Of a stretch of DNA of 64,000 nt, positions 28,356 to 38,521 are shown piece after piece. The notes beneath the pieces are model-generated. The model did no database searches. It worked only from the letters and a program-made list of their open reading frames with translations, and was not told the DNA's origin. Both the position numbers and the translations under genes were made by a program. Origin of the DNA: Afipia massiliensis (lineage in GTDB: Bacteria > Pseudomonadota > Alphaproteobacteria > Rhizobiales > Xanthobacteraceae); NCBI RefSeq assembly GCF_001006325.2, contig NZ_LBIA02000001.1:4093501-4157500 (forward strand), in the 5' to 3' direction. The first letter of the stretch is position 1; each line of letters starts with the position of its first letter.

Positions 28356-29576
28356 CTAAGAAGTGCGCTTCAGGTAGTTCAGCACGCCTCGTCCGGCCGC
28401 TGCGCCTGTGGCGAAGCATGCCTGCAAGAGGTAGCCGCCGGTTGGCCCTTCCCAATCGAGCATTTCACCGGCGACAAATACACCGGGTAACTTGCGCAGC
28501 ATAAAGTGTGGATCGATTTCGCCGAATGAAATCCCGCCCGCTGTCGAAATCGCACGCTCGATTGGCGCAACGCCTGTGAGGCGGACCGGAACAGCGTTGA
28601 TAAACGCGGCAAGCGTTTCAGGAGTCATCGCTGACAGGTTCAGCCCCGCAGCAATCGCCGCTTCCTGTAACAATCCGATGGCGACCGGCGAAAGACCTGC
28701 GGCTTTTCGCAAGTAAGTCGACATCGACTGCTTCTGTCGCGACTTGCTGACCCGCGCCGTCAGATCGGATGCTGTGAGATCTGGCCGCAGCGCGAGATGA
28801 ACCATAGCCGCGCCATGCGCAAGCACCGCATCGCGCAATGGAGCCGACAGCGCATAGATCGCACCACCTTCGATTCCACCGCGCGTGATCGTCGCCTCAC
28901 CACGCACTGTCTCTCCGCCGAAAGACAACGCAACGCCCTTCAACGGTTGTCCCTCAAAGCGGTCGCGGAACAGATCCGACCATGTGACACGGAAGCCGGA
29001 ATTGGCAGGCCGCAACGGCACAATCTCAATGCCCCTCGCCTTGAACGAATCGATCCAGCCACCATCTGCGCCTAGCTTGGGCCAGCTTGCGCCGCCGAGC
29101 GCGATCACCGTGGCGTCAGGTTTGAGCGACGTCCGGCCTTCCGGGGTTCCGAATTGCAATTCGCCCGTCATGCTCCACCCCATCCAGCGGTGACGCAACG
29201 CGAGGCGAACTCCGGACTGATCGAGCCGCCGCAACCATGCGCGCAACAACGGCGACGCCTTCATGGCTTCCGGAAATACCCGTCCACTTGAGCCGACAAA
29301 AGTAGATTGCCCCAGACCTTCGCTCCACGCCCGCAGTGCATCGGGTGGAAATGCTTCGATGGCAGGCCGCAGATGCGGCATCGCCTCACGATAGCGCTGG
29401 AGAAAGTGATCGAGCGGTTCGCTGTGGGTGAGATTGAGGCCGCCGCGTCCGGCGAGCAGAAACTTGCGCCCGACCGACGGCATGCGCTCGTAGACGGTGA
29501 CGCGCGCACCGCCCACCGCCAGAACTTCAGCCGCCATCAGCCCCGCGGGACCGGCACCGATGACGGCGACATCCAA
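28356..29576 (-). CDS. HI0933/TIGR03862-type flavoprotein (NAD(P)/FAD oxidoreductase)
   Basis: 406 residues. FAD-binding motif GAGPAGLMAAEVL is at 7-19, GRGGLNLTHSEPL follows near 48, and the C-terminal flavin motif GGISFGEIDPHFMLRKLPGVFVAGEMLDWEGPTGGY is present. The family has a Rossmann FAD fold; some members reduce bile-acid or related double bonds, but for this branch the substrate is unknown. It lies 5 nt after the SDR gene on the same strand and probably forms the end of the operon. Confidence 0.9.
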   Translation of the reverse strand: MDVAVIGAGPAGLMAAEVLAVGGARVTVYERMPSVGRKFLLAGRGGLNLTHSEPLDHFLQRYREAMPHLRPAIEAFPPDALRAWSEGLGQSTFVGSSGRVFPEAMKASPLLRAWLRRLDQSGVRLALRHRWMGWSMTGELQFGTPEGRTSLKPDATVIALGGASWPKLGADGGWIDSFKARGIEIVPLRPANSGFRVTWSDLFRDRFEGQPLKGVALSFGGETVRGEATITRGGIEGGAIYALSAPLRDAVLAHGAAMVHLALRPDLTASDLTARVSKSRQKQSMSTYLRKAAGLSPVAIGLLQEAAIAAGLNLSAMTPETLAAFINAVPVRLTGVAPIERAISTAGGISFGEIDPHFMLRKLPGVFVAGEMLDWEGPTGGYLLQACFATGAAAGRGVLNYLKRTS

Positions 29577-29581
29577 GGCGC

Positions 29582-30514
29582 TTAACCGCCCATCGGCGGC
29601 AGCTTGATACCCGCGGCCTTGGCGGCCTGCTCGACATACTTGAAGGTCTGGAAGAATGCGCCGCCGAGATCACGCGCCGTCGACATATCGCCGATCTTGG
29701 CGAAATTCGCCGCGATGGCGTCCGGCGTCCACTGATCCTGCGGCAGGTTGAGGCCTTCGGTCTCGACCACCTTGATGACTGCGAATGAACCCGCGCCTGC
29801 GCCCATGATGGTGCGGGTCGGCGCGTCCTCGCTCAGCAAGTACAGCACGGCGGGCGTGATCGCTTCCGGCTTCATCAGCGCGAGGATCTCCGGCCCGATC
29901 AGGCCTTCGGTCATGCGGGTCGCAGCCGTCGGCGAAATCGTGTTGACGCGGATGTTGGTCTTGCGGCCTTCCTCGGCGAGCACATTCATCAGGCCCACCA
30001 TGCCGGCTTTCGCGGCAGCGTAGTTCGCCTGCCCGAAGTTGCCGAACAGACCCGACGACGACGTGGTGACGACGATGCGGCCATAGTTGCGCTCACGCAT
30101 GCCATCCCACACCGCGCGACAACAATTGAACGTGCCGGTCAGATGCACGGCGATGACCTTGGCGAAATCATCCGGCTCCATCTTGCCGAACGACTTGTCG
30201 CGCAGGATGCCGGCATTCGCGACCATCAGATCGACACTGCCCCACTTCATCGACGCGCGGGCGACCATTTCCTTGACCTGCTCGAAATTCGAAACGTCCG
30301 CGCCGTCGGCGATCGCCTCGCCGCCCGCCTTGCGGATCTCTTCCACAACCGCTTCGGCAGGACTAACCGAACCGCCGCTTCCGTCGCGCGCCGCGCCCAT
30401 GTCATTGACCACAACCCGCGCACCGAGTTTTGCAAGACCGAGCGCATGCGCGCGACCGAGTCCTGCTCCAGCACCGGTCACAACCGCAACGCGTCCATCG
30501 AACCTGATTGCCAT
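29582..30514 (-). CDS. Short-chain dehydrogenase/reductase (MFE2-like)
   Basis: 310 residues. NAD-binding GAGAGLGRAHALGLAKLG near the N-terminus, NANAG-equivalent VANAGILRDKSF, catalytic Ser (TTSSSG) and YAAAKAG with Tyr and Lys. The fold and the C-terminal extension match the 3-hydroxyacyl-CoA dehydrogenase part of peroxisomal multifunctional enzymes. It follows a MaoC hydratase by 14 nt, so the pair could carry out successive hydration and oxidation of an enoyl-CoA. Exact substrate unknown. Confidence 0.9.
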   Translation of the reverse strand: MAIRFDGRVAVVTGAGAGLGRAHALGLAKLGARVVVNDMGAARDGSGGSVSPAEAVVEEIRKAGGEAIADGADVSNFEQVKEMVARASMKWGSVDLMVANAGILRDKSFGKMEPDDFAKVIAVHLTGTFNCCRAVWDGMRERNYGRIVVTTSSSGLFGNFGQANYAAAKAGMVGLMNVLAEEGRKTNIRVNTISPTAATRMTEGLIGPEILALMKPEAITPAVLYLLSEDAPTRTIMGAGAGSFAVIKVVETEGLNLPQDQWTPDAIAANFAKIGDMSTARDLGGAFFQTFKYVEQAAKAAGIKLPPMGG

Positions 30515-30528
30515 GATCGTCCCTTACA

Positions 30529-30981
30529 TTATGCGAAGAAATGCATTCCGAGCCAGTCCGCGACCAGCGCGGGCTTTGGCTCACCCTCTATTTCCAGAGT
30601 CGTGTTGGTACGCGCCAGAAGTTCCTTCGGCGACTTCATGGTCACCTCGGACAGCACGAAGCGCGCACGCACCCGCTTGCCGGCCCGCACGGGCGTGAGA
30701 AACCTGATCTTGTCGAAGCCGTAGTTGATCGACATCGCCGCGCCATTCAGCGTCGGCATGGTGGCATAGGCGAGCTTTGGCAACACCGACAGCGACAGGA
30801 AACCATGCGCAATGGTCCCGCCGAAAGGCGTTTCGCGCTTTGCGCGTTCCGGATCGATGTGGATGAACTGAAAGTCTTCGGTCGCATCGGCGAACGCGTC
30901 GATCTGCTTCTGATCGATCGTATGCCACTCCGAAACACCAAGCTCTGTGCCCACGAGTTTCAGGTAGTCTTCCAGATTCAT
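30529..30981 (-). CDS. MaoC-family enoyl-CoA hydratase/dehydratase
   Basis: 150 residues from the ATG at 30981 (MNLEDYLKLVGTELG). The open frame begins at 31152 inside a REP, and those first 57 codons look noncoding. A GTG at 30990 (GGGAG 7 nt before it) is a possible alternative start. Hot-dog hydratase motif FIHIDPERA (about 40-48) and GGTIAHGFLSLS (about 54-65) carry the catalytic Asp and His. Hydrates 2-enoyl-CoA. It lies 14 nt before the SDR gene, as a hydratase-dehydrogenase pair. Confidence 0.9.
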   Translation of the reverse strand: MNLEDYLKLVGTELGVSEWHTIDQKQIDAFADATEDFQFIHIDPERAKRETPFGGTIAHGFLSLSVLPKLAYATMPTLNGAAMSINYGFDKIRFLTPVRAGKRVRARFVLSEVTMKSPKELLARTNTTLEIEGEPKPALVADWLGMHFFA

Positions 30982-31110
30982 CGCAGCGCCCACGAACCAT
31001 CTCCCGGCTGAAATTCGAACTGGGTTGGCACATTCCACAGATCGGCGGTCCGGCCAAGCGAAAACTTTGGCCGCTGCTGGTGCATCCGCCTCTAACGCAA
31101 GCCTTTCGTC

Positions 31111-31196
31111 GTCGTGCCCGGGCTTGTCCCGGGCATCCACGTCTTTGGTCAAGATTTTGAGAAGACATAGATGGCCGGGACAAGCCCGGCCATGAC
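31111..31196. repeat. Second REP family, copy 3
   Basis: GTCGTGCCCGGGCTTGTCCC...GGCCGGGACAAGCCCGGCCATGAC, with CCACGTCTTTGG and GAAGACATAG arms. It sits between the acyl-CoA ligase and MaoC genes of the same strand and separates the valine operon from the hydratase set. Confidence 0.85.
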
Positions 31197-31217
31197 AACC
31201 TGTAAAGATAGGGCGCG

Positions 31218-32945
31218 TTACCGCGCAGCGCTTTGAGAAACCTGCAATTCCGGAAAATCCTCCTCCCGGAATTCCTGACCACGCAGCGCGTCCGTGCGGT
31301 CGTTGTTGTGTTCGAGACGGCGGAGCTGCACGCGGCGAATCTTGCCGGAAATCGTTTTTGGCAGTTCCGTCACCAGTTCGATCCGACGGATGCGCTTGAA
31401 CGGCGCCAGCCGCGAATGCACGTACTTGAAGATCGACAGCGCCGTATCGCGCGTGATCGCGGTGCCCGGTACCAGCGAAACATAAGCCTTCGGAAGCGCG
31501 AGACGGATGGGGTCCGGCGTCGGCACGACGGCCGCTTCGGCAACCAGTTCATGCTCCAGCAATACGCTTTCGAGTTCAAACGGGCTGATGCGATAGTCAG
31601 ACGACTTGAACACGTCGTCAGAGCGACCGACGAAGGTCAGGTAGCCGTCGTCATCGAGAAACACCACGTCGCCGGTCTGATAGACCTCGCCGTCTGCGCC
31701 CTTCGGTTTGCCGTCGTCGCCCTGATAGCCAAGCATTAGCCCTGCCGGACGATCCGCGCCGAGCACAAGACGCACTTCGCCCTCTTTCGCCAGATTGCCG
31801 TCGGCGTCAGCCACCTGGACCTTGTAACCCGGCATTGGCCGGCCCATCGAGCCGACCTTCACCGGCTGTCCCGGCGAATTTCCGGCCAGCGCTGTTGTCT
31901 CGGTCTGGCCGTATCCGTCGCGGATCGTCAGACCCCACGCGGCCTTGACCTGATCGATCACTTCCGGATTGAGCGGCTCGCCTGCGCCGCAGACCTCGCG
32001 CACCGAAACCTTGTAGTCCGCAAGCCGCTCCTGAATGAACAGCCGCCATACGGTCGGCGGCGCGCACAGCGTCGTCACGCCACAGCGCGCGACCGTGGCC
32101 AGCAGACCTTTGGCATCGAAACGCGGCTGGTTGACGATGAAGATGGTCGCGCCGGCGTTCCACGGCGAGAAGAAACAACTCCACGCATGCTTGGCCCAGC
32201 CCGGCGACGAAATATTGAGATGAATGTCGCCCGGCTGAAGCCCGAGCCAGTACATGGTAGACAGCGACCCAACCGGATAACTGCGATGGCTGTGCAATAC
32301 GAGCTTCGGCTTGGCCGTGGTGCCGGACGTGAAATACAGCAGCATCGGATCGTTCGCGTTGGTCGCGCCATCCGGTGTGAACGCGTCCGGATAATTCGCC
32401 GCGTCCTCGAAACGCCGCCAGCCTTTGTGTTCGGAGGTTGCACCCACGACAATGCGCGTGAACCCCTCGCCGCCGAGGCCTTCGAACTTCGCAACCTGAT
32501 CCTGTGTCGCGACAACAATCTTCGCCTTGCCGCGATCGAGACGGTCACGCAATTCGTCCGCTGTCAGCAGCGTCGTCGCGGGGATCACAATGACGCCCAG
32601 TTTCATGGCGGCGAGCATCGTTTCCCACAACGGCACCACATTGCCGAGCAGCAACAGCAGGTGGTCGCCGCGCTTAAGCCCCAGACCGCGCAGGAAGTTC
32701 GCCGTTTGATTAGATCGGCGCGATAGCTCCGCGAACGACAGTTTCGTCTCGGCGTTCGTCGCCGCATCGACGATCCAGAGCGCCGTGCGGTCGCGGCTTT
32801 CGGCATTGCCGGCCAGACCAGCATCAAACCAGTCGAGCGCCCAGTTGAACTGCTTCTCATCCGGCCAGCGAAACTCCGCAACGGCCTTGTCGTAATCGTT
32901 ACGATGCTTGAGCAGGAAAGCGCGCGCGTCCCGGAATGTCGTCAT
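31218..32945 (-). CDS. Acyl-CoA synthetase (AMP-forming)
   Basis: 575 residues from the ATG at 32945 (AGGA 7 nt upstream); a TTG one codon earlier is also open. ANL-superfamily motifs: YFTSGTTAKPKLVLHSH (A3), DGYGQTET (A5), the hinge GRSDDVFKSSDYRISPFELE (A8) and the C-terminal LPKTISGKIRR lysine (A10). It resembles medium-chain acyl-CoA synthetases. It lies 9 nt after mmsB, so it is part of the valine/branched acyl-CoA operon and may activate isobutyrate or related acids. Confidence 0.92.
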   Translation of the reverse strand: MTTFRDARAFLLKHRNDYDKAVAEFRWPDEKQFNWALDWFDAGLAGNAESRDRTALWIVDAATNAETKLSFAELSRRSNQTANFLRGLGLKRGDHLLLLLGNVVPLWETMLAAMKLGVIVIPATTLLTADELRDRLDRGKAKIVVATQDQVAKFEGLGGEGFTRIVVGATSEHKGWRRFEDAANYPDAFTPDGATNANDPMLLYFTSGTTAKPKLVLHSHRSYPVGSLSTMYWLGLQPGDIHLNISSPGWAKHAWSCFFSPWNAGATIFIVNQPRFDAKGLLATVARCGVTTLCAPPTVWRLFIQERLADYKVSVREVCGAGEPLNPEVIDQVKAAWGLTIRDGYGQTETTALAGNSPGQPVKVGSMGRPMPGYKVQVADADGNLAKEGEVRLVLGADRPAGLMLGYQGDDGKPKGADGEVYQTGDVVFLDDDGYLTFVGRSDDVFKSSDYRISPFELESVLLEHELVAEAAVVPTPDPIRLALPKAYVSLVPGTAITRDTALSIFKYVHSRLAPFKRIRRIELVTELPKTISGKIRRVQLRRLEHNNDRTDALRGQEFREEDFPELQVSQSAAR

Positions 32946-32954
32946 CAAGAAATC

Positions 32955-33839
32955 CTATTTCGCCAGCCCACGAACATGCTTGATGATACCGGAGAAATCC
33001 ACTCCGCCATGACCGGCTTTCTCGAAGGCGTCATAGATGCTTTCCGCATGTGCGCCGAGCGGCGTGGCCGCACCGGCAGCCTTCGCGGCTTCCTGCGACA
33101 GGCGCAGGTCCTTCAGCATCAGCGCCGCGGCGAAGCCCGGCTTGTACTCGTTGTTGGCGGGCGAAGCCGGAACCGGACCCGGTACCGGGCAATACGTGGT
33201 CAGCGACCAGCACTGACCCGACGAGGTCGACGCCACATCGAACAGCGCCTGATGCGACAGGCCGAGCTTCTCACCGAGCGCGAAGGCTTCCGATACGCCG
33301 ATCATCGAGATGCCGAGGATCATGTTGTTGCAGATCTTGGCCGCCTGCCCCGCACCCGCCTCGCCGCAATGCACGACCTTCTTGCCCATGTTTTCCAGAA
33401 TGGGCTTTGCAGCCGCAAACGCCGCAGCGGTCCCGCCGCACATGAATGTCAGCGTCGCGCCCTTCGCGCCACCGGTGCCGCCGGACACCGGAGCGTCGAT
33501 CGAGGGCAAGTTGTGTTCTGTTGCGTGAGCGTGTGCAAGCCGAGCGCTTTCCACATCGATCGTTGAACAGTCGATCATCAGCGTGTTCTTGCCGACCGAC
33601 GGAATGATCTCTTTCCACACGCCCAGAACATGCTTGCCTGCGGGCAGCATGGTGATGACGACCTGTGCGTCCTTCACGGCTTCCGCCGCACTCGCCGCAA
33701 TGCCGACGCCATCTGCTTTGGCCGCGTCCTTCGACGCCTGCACAAGATCGAAACCCTGAACCTTGTGACCTGCCTTGACGAGGTTGGCCGCCATGGGTCC
33801 GCCCATGTTGCCGAGACCGATGAATGCGATGTTTGCCAT
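32955..33839 (-). CDS. mmsB: 3-hydroxyisobutyrate dehydrogenase
   Basis: Oxidises 3-hydroxyisobutyrate to methylmalonate semialdehyde with NAD in valine breakdown. 294 residues. Rossmann motif GLGNMGGPMA (8-17), substrate loop DAPVSGGTGGA (115-125) and catalytic Lys168 (GAGQAAKICNN) are visible. It lies 31 nt after the HIBCH gene and 9 nt before the acyl-CoA ligase, in operon order with the enzymes before and after it in the pathway. Confidence 0.96.
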   Translation of the reverse strand: MANIAFIGLGNMGGPMAANLVKAGHKVQGFDLVQASKDAAKADGVGIAASAAEAVKDAQVVITMLPAGKHVLGVWKEIIPSVGKNTLMIDCSTIDVESARLAHAHATEHNLPSIDAPVSGGTGGAKGATLTFMCGGTAAAFAAAKPILENMGKKVVHCGEAGAGQAAKICNNMILGISMIGVSEAFALGEKLGLSHQALFDVASTSSGQCWSLTTYCPVPGPVPASPANNEYKPGFAAALMLKDLRLSQEAAKAAGAATPLGAHAESIYDAFEKAGHGGVDFSGIIKHVRGLAK

Positions 33840-33870
33840 TTCCTGCCCTCGTTATCGTTGTTCAGTGACG

Positions 33871-34959
33871 TCAGTCTGGAAAAACCAGCTTGTATGTTCC
33901 GTTCGGCGCGAAATACTTCTCGACGATCTCAGGCGTGACATCCTCGATCCGCGATGGCGACCATTTCGGGTTGCGGTCCTTGTCGATAATGGCTGCGCGA
34001 ACGCCCTCGACGAACTCGGCGCTTGTGAAAACCGCCAGCGCCGAGTTGTATTCGCGAATGAGGCTTTCCTTGAGCGATTTGGACGCGCGCGCACGGCGCA
34101 GCAGTTCCAATGTCACTTTGAGGGCGGTCGGCGACTTTTCCGACAGCGCCTTGAGCGTTGCCAGCGCAAACTCCGAACCATCACCTTTCAACGCTGCGAT
34201 GATCGCTTCCATCGTGTCATGCCCGAAGGCCCGATCAATCTGCTCGCGATGGGCAGCAACCGGCGCTTGAATGTCAGCCGTTGCATATCGCCCCATGATC
34301 GCACGAACATCGTCGCTGGTCGCCCGCAGCGGTGCATTAGTCAACGCGTCGCGCAGCGCCGGCCAGTTGCTCGATGCGATCAGTACATCCGCCGCACCTG
34401 CATAGACCGCATCGGCGCCGGTCATGGTTTGCCCCGTCAGGGCAAAGTAGGTTCCGATTTCGCCGGGCGCACGCGACAACAGCCATGTGCCGCCCACGTC
34501 CGGGAAGAAACCCAGACCGACCTCGGGCATCGCCATCTTTGTCTTGTCGGTCACGATCCGATGCGCGCCATGCGCCGACAGCCCAACGCCGCCGCCCATG
34601 ACGAGGCCATCCATATAGGCGACATAGGGCTTCGGAAATTCGGGAATGCGCGCGTTTAAAATGTACTCTTCGCGCCAGAAGACCGGCCCGAGATCGCCAC
34701 CTGTTTTCGCACTTTCGTAAAGTCCGCGAATGTCGCCGCCGGCACACAGTCCGCGCTCGCCCGCGCCTTCCAGCAAGACCAGCGACACGCCGGGGTCAGC
34801 TCCGAATTCATCGAGCGCAGTTACGATCTCGCGCGTCATCTCGAGCGTTAGCGCGTTGATCGCCTTCGGACGGTTCAACCGGATGATTCCGGCCGCGCCC
34901 TCGCGGCAGGTGATCAGGTCCTTTTCCGGTGATTCAGCCATCGCCGCATGCGCACTCAT
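33871..34959 (-). CDS. 3-hydroxyisobutyryl-CoA hydrolase (crotonase fold)
   Basis: 362 residues, longer than ordinary crotonases. HIBCH-type sequence: [26 protein letters not shown] and [16 protein letters not shown], with the Glu and Asp typical of this hydrolase. It cleaves 3-hydroxyisobutyryl-CoA (valine pathway). It overlaps the isobutyryl-CoA dehydrogenase gene by 4 nt (ATGA). A short-chain enoyl-CoA hydratase role is possible, but the length and FFPD motif favour HIBCH. Confidence 0.92.
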   Translation of the reverse strand: MSAHAAMAESPEKDLITCREGAAGIIRLNRPKAINALTLEMTREIVTALDEFGADPGVSLVLLEGAGERGLCAGGDIRGLYESAKTGGDLGPVFWREEYILNARIPEFPKPYVAYMDGLVMGGGVGLSAHGAHRIVTDKTKMAMPEVGLGFFPDVGGTWLLSRAPGEIGTYFALTGQTMTGADAVYAGAADVLIASSNWPALRDALTNAPLRATSDDVRAIMGRYATADIQAPVAAHREQIDRAFGHDTMEAIIAALKGDGSEFALATLKALSEKSPTALKVTLELLRRARASKSLKESLIREYNSALAVFTSAEFVEGVRAAIIDKDRNPKWSPSRIEDVTPEIVEKYFAPNGTYKLVFPD

Positions 34960-36101
34960 CGCCCACCTTCGATCAGCTTGCGCGCAACGATCACGCGCAT
35001 GATCTCGTTGGTTCCTTCAAGGATTTGATGCACACGCAGATCCCGTACAATTTTCTCGACGCCGTATTCCGACAGATAGCCGTATCCGCCGTGCAGTTGC
35101 AGCGCCTGATTGGCGATTTCAAAACCGGCATCGGTGCCGAAGCGTTTGGCCATCGCGCAAAGCATGGTCGCGTCGGGATCCTTGCGGTCCAGCGCCGCAG
35201 CAGCCCGCCACAGGAACGAGCGCGCGGCTTCGAGTTCGATGGCCATATCAGCGAGACGGAACTGGAGCGCCTGGAATTCGTCGAGCCGCTGGCCGAAGGC
35301 CCTGCGCTCCCTCAGGTAGGCCAGCGACTTGTCGAGTGCCGACTGCGCGCCGCCGAGCGAGCAAGCCGCGATGTTGAGGCGACCGCCGTCAAGGCCGGAC
35401 ATGGCGATCTTGAAGCCGATGCCCTCCTCGCCGATGCGATTGGCGACAGGAACCCGCACGTTCTCGAAGATCACCGCGCGGGTCGGCTGGGCGTTCCAGC
35501 CCATCTTGCGTTCATTGGCGCCGAACGACAGGCCCGGCGCATCGCCCTCGACCACCAGCGTGGAAATGCCGCCCGCACCGTTACCGCCGGTGCGCGCCAT
35601 CACAACGTAGATGTCGCTTTTCCCCGCGCCGGAGATGAACTGCTTCTGACCGTTCAGGACATAATGATCGCCATCGCGCACCGCGCGCGTGCTGAGTGCC
35701 GCCGCATCCGAGCCGGCGCCCGGCTCGGTGAGGCAATAGCTAGCCAGCAATTCCATGGTGCAAAGACGCGGGAGCCATTTCTGGCGCTGCGCGTCCGAGC
35801 CGTAGTGGTCGATCATCCACGAAGCCATGTTGTGGATCGAGATGAACGCCGAAACGGTCGGACATCCGGTTGCCAGCGCCTCGAAGATCAGCGCGGCATC
35901 GAAACGTGTCAGCGCCGAGCCGCCGACATCGTCACGAATATAGATGCCGCCGATACCAAGTGCGGCCGCTTCACGCATCACGTCGACGGGAAAGAATTTT
36001 TCCTCGTCCCATTTCAACGCAAACGGCGCGATCTTCTCGGCGGCGAATTCGCGCGCCATGTCGCGAACCGCGATTTGATCCTCGGTCAGAGCGAATTGCA
36101 T
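34956..36101 (-). CDS. Isobutyryl-CoA dehydrogenase (acyl-CoA dehydrogenase)
   Basis: FAD enzyme that makes methacrylyl-CoA from isobutyryl-CoA. 381 residues. Acyl-CoA dehydrogenase motifs: [12 protein letters not shown], the FAD-binding GHGGYGYL-like [19 protein letters not shown] and the catalytic glutamate in [10 protein letters not shown] near the end. It follows mmsA by 19 nt and overlaps HIBCH. The context fixes the substrate preference as branched short-chain, which the sequence alone would leave open. Confidence 0.93.
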   Translation of the reverse strand: MQFALTEDQIAVRDMAREFAAEKIAPFALKWDEEKFFPVDVMREAAALGIGGIYIRDDVGGSALTRFDAALIFEALATGCPTVSAFISIHNMASWMIDHYGSDAQRQKWLPRLCTMELLASYCLTEPGAGSDAAALSTRAVRDGDHYVLNGQKQFISGAGKSDIYVVMARTGGNGAGGISTLVVEGDAPGLSFGANERKMGWNAQPTRAVIFENVRVPVANRIGEEGIGFKIAMSGLDGGRLNIAACSLGGAQSALDKSLAYLRERRAFGQRLDEFQALQFRLADMAIELEAARSFLWRAAAALDRKDPDATMLCAMAKRFGTDAGFEIANQALQLHGGYGYLSEYGVEKIVRDLRVHQILEGTNEIMRVIVARKLIEGGR

Positions 36102-36120
36102 GGCGCGCTCGCTTGTTAGC

Positions 36121-37617
36121 TTAGTTCATCGTCGGGATGGAGAACTCCGCGCCGTCCTTGACGCCGGAGGGCCAGCGCGAGGTGACGGTCTTGGTCTTGG
36201 TGTAGAAGCGGACCGAATCCGGACCATGCTGGTTGAGATCACCGAAGCCGGACTTCTTCCAGCCGCCGAAGGTGTAGTACGCGATCGGAACCGGGATCGG
36301 CACGTTGATGCCGACCATGCCAACATTGACCTTGGCCGCGAAGTCGCGCGCCGCGTCACCATCACGGGTGAAAATCGCAACGCCGTTGCCGTAATCGTGG
36401 TCGGACGGCAGCGCCAGCGCTTCATTGTAGTCGTGAGCGCGCACCACCGACAGCACGGGTCCGAAGATCTCTTCCTTGTAGATGCGCATGTCCTTGGTGA
36501 CGTTGTCGAACAGACAGCCGCCCATGTAGAAGCCCTTCTCGTAGCCCTGCATCTTGAAGCCACGGCCATCGACGGCGAGCGTCGCGCCCTCCTTGATGCC
36601 GATCTCGACGTAATCCTTCACGCGTTCCAGCGCCGCCTGGGTCACCAGCGGGCCGAAGTCCGCGGACGGATCGGTCGAGGGACCGATCTTGAGGCTTTCA
36701 ACCCTGGGAATGAGCTTTTCCATCAGGCGGTCCGCCGTAGTCTTGCCCACCGGCACCGCGACCGAGATCGCCATGCAGCGCTCGCCCGCCGAACCGTAGC
36801 CCGCGCCGATCAGCGCATCGACGGTCTGGTCCATGTCAGCATCCGGCATGATGATGGCGTGGTTCTTGGCGCCGCCGAAGCACTGCGCGCGCTTGCCCGT
36901 GGCGGCCGAGCGCTCATAGATGTACTGCGCGATCGGCGACGAGCCGACGAAGCCCACGGCGCGGATATCCGGATCGTCAAGAATCGCATCGACGGCTTCC
37001 TTGTCGCCGTTGACGCAGTTCAGGATGCCCGGCGGCAGACCCGCCTCGATCATCAAGGCAGCCAACGCCATCGGCACGCCGGGGTCGCGCTCCGATGGCT
37101 TGAGAATGAATGCGTTGCCGCAGGCGATCGCGGGCGCAAATTTCCACATCGGGATCATCGCCGGGAAATTGAACGGCGTGATGCCCGCGACGACGCCGAG
37201 CGGCTGGCGCATCGAATAGATGTCGATGCCGGGGCCGGCGCCCTCGGTGTACTCACCCTTCATCAGGTGTGGAATACCGCAGGCGAATTCAGCCACTTCG
37301 AGCCCGCGCTGGATGTCGCCCTTGGCGTCGGGAACCGTCTTGCCGTGCTCGCGCGCCAGCAGCTCAGCGAGTTTGTCGTAGTCTCGCTGCACCAGTTCCA
37401 GGAATTTCATCATGACTCGGGCACGGCGCTGCGGGTTGGTGTTCGCCCACCCGACCTGCGCGGCCACAGCATTTTCAACCGCAGCGCGCATCTCCGCCTT
37501 GGACGCCAGCGCAACCTTGGCCTGCACTTCGCCCGTCATCGGCTCGAATACGTCCGCAAAACGGCCCGACGTACCCTTGACTTCCTTGCCGCCAATAAAA
37601 TGACCGATCGTGCGCAT
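36121..37617 (-). CDS. mmsA: CoA-acylating methylmalonate-semialdehyde dehydrogenase
   Basis: Converts methylmalonate semialdehyde to propionyl-CoA. 498 residues. ALDH motifs: [14 protein letters not shown] near 145, the catalytic Cys281 in [10 protein letters not shown] and the NAD-binding [11 protein letters not shown] region. It heads the valine operon (mmsA, isobutyryl-CoA dehydrogenase, HIBCH, mmsB, acyl-CoA ligase). A TetR gene lies 115 nt upstream on the same strand, with an AACCGG-N9-CCGGTT dyad (37664-37684) in the gap. Confidence 0.96.
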   Translation of the reverse strand: MRTIGHFIGGKEVKGTSGRFADVFEPMTGEVQAKVALASKAEMRAAVENAVAAQVGWANTNPQRRARVMMKFLELVQRDYDKLAELLAREHGKTVPDAKGDIQRGLEVAEFACGIPHLMKGEYTEGAGPGIDIYSMRQPLGVVAGITPFNFPAMIPMWKFAPAIACGNAFILKPSERDPGVPMALAALMIEAGLPPGILNCVNGDKEAVDAILDDPDIRAVGFVGSSPIAQYIYERSAATGKRAQCFGGAKNHAIIMPDADMDQTVDALIGAGYGSAGERCMAISVAVPVGKTTADRLMEKLIPRVESLKIGPSTDPSADFGPLVTQAALERVKDYVEIGIKEGATLAVDGRGFKMQGYEKGFYMGGCLFDNVTKDMRIYKEEIFGPVLSVVRAHDYNEALALPSDHDYGNGVAIFTRDGDAARDFAAKVNVGMVGINVPIPVPIAYYTFGGWKKSGFGDLNQHGPDSVRFYTKTKTVTSRWPSGVKDGAEFSIPTMN

Positions 37618-37732
37618 GCGTATCCTCCAAAAGCGAATGTTTCGAAGGTTCTAGCACCGCAACAACCGGAATAGGAACCCGGTTCTGCGCACAGCACGGT
37701 GGCGTGCAATGCAAAGAGATATTGCCTGGCGT

Positions 37733-38356
37733 TCAGGCCTCGGTTTTCGGTTTGGGCTTCTTCGTGCGCGGTTTTGCCGCGTTCTCGCCCCGCAACGCTG
37801 CGTGGCGGCCCGCGCTAAGGATTTCGTCCGAGAATTCGCCCGTCCCTGCCGCGCGCGCCAGGATCATCGCCCCCATGATCGTCGAGAGCACAGCGATAGC
37901 TTCGCGGCGGGCCGTCTTTGTGGGCAGGCTTGGGGATTGCTCCGCCAGCATCGAGATCATGTCTTCGAGCTTGCTGGCGAATGCCTTGCGCGTTTTTGGA
38001 TTGGCCCGCGACACCTCGACGCCCAGCGACGGCAATGCACAGCCGTTACCGACGTCGTCGCGATGCTCAGCGGACAGATAGCCGTTCACGATCGAAGCAA
38101 GGCGCTTGTCTTCCGGCAACTGCTCCGCGCGCTTGCGCCACCGCCCTGTGGTCTGCTGCATCGCATGGGCGAAGGCCTCGCTGATCAGCGCGTCGCGCGA
38201 CGAAAAGTGGGCATAGAATCCGCCGTGGGTGAGACCGGCTTCCTTCATCAGATCAGCCACCCCGAGGCTCGCCGCGCCCCGCTCGCGCAAACGCACGGAC
38301 GCATTCTTCACGATCCGCTCGTGGGTTTCCGCCTTGTGATCCTTGGAGTAACGCAT
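37733..38356 (-). CDS. TetR-family transcriptional regulator
   Basis: 207 residues from the ATG at 38356 (GAGG 5 nt upstream); a GTG one codon before is also open. N-terminal helix-turn-helix: GVADLMKEAGLTHGGFYAHFSSRDAL (about 32-57), followed by an all-helical ligand domain with several Cys/Gly/Leu residues. The C-terminus is basic (KPRTKKPKPKTEA). It is positioned between the valine operon (same strand, downstream) and a divergent crotonase gene, and may control either or both. Confidence 0.9.
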   Translation of the reverse strand: MRYSKDHKAETHERIVKNASVRLRERGAASLGVADLMKEAGLTHGGFYAHFSSRDALISEAFAHAMQQTTGRWRKRAEQLPEDKRLASIVNGYLSAEHRDDVGNGCALPSLGVEVSRANPKTRKAFASKLEDMISMLAEQSPSLPTKTARREAIAVLSTIMGAMILARAAGTGEFSDEILSAGRHAALRGENAAKPRTKKPKPKTEA

Positions 38357-38521
38357 CACCGCCTCATCAGATGTCTCAGATCATATAATAACATACCTTG
38401 GCGAGAAAAGTGCCTGTTTCGGGCGCAAAATGGCTGCCATGCACGGTATTTGACGAAGGATAACGGATCGCGCACCATCGCGCATACCGACACCTTCTCG
38501 CAACCGTCAGGCTTCCGAAAA

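Noticed and set aside
30982-31152. N-terminal extension of the MaoC frame
   Set aside because: The first codons lie in a REP palindrome (31111-31196). The hot-dog protein starts at 30981 or a GTG at 30990.
36100-37674. Plus-strand open frame of 524 codons
   Set aside because: Antisense to mmsA, which has its catalytic Cys and ALDH motifs on the minus strand.
37709-38521. N-terminal extension of the crotonase frame
   Set aside because: It is antisense to the TetR gene. The crotonase family start fits 38522.
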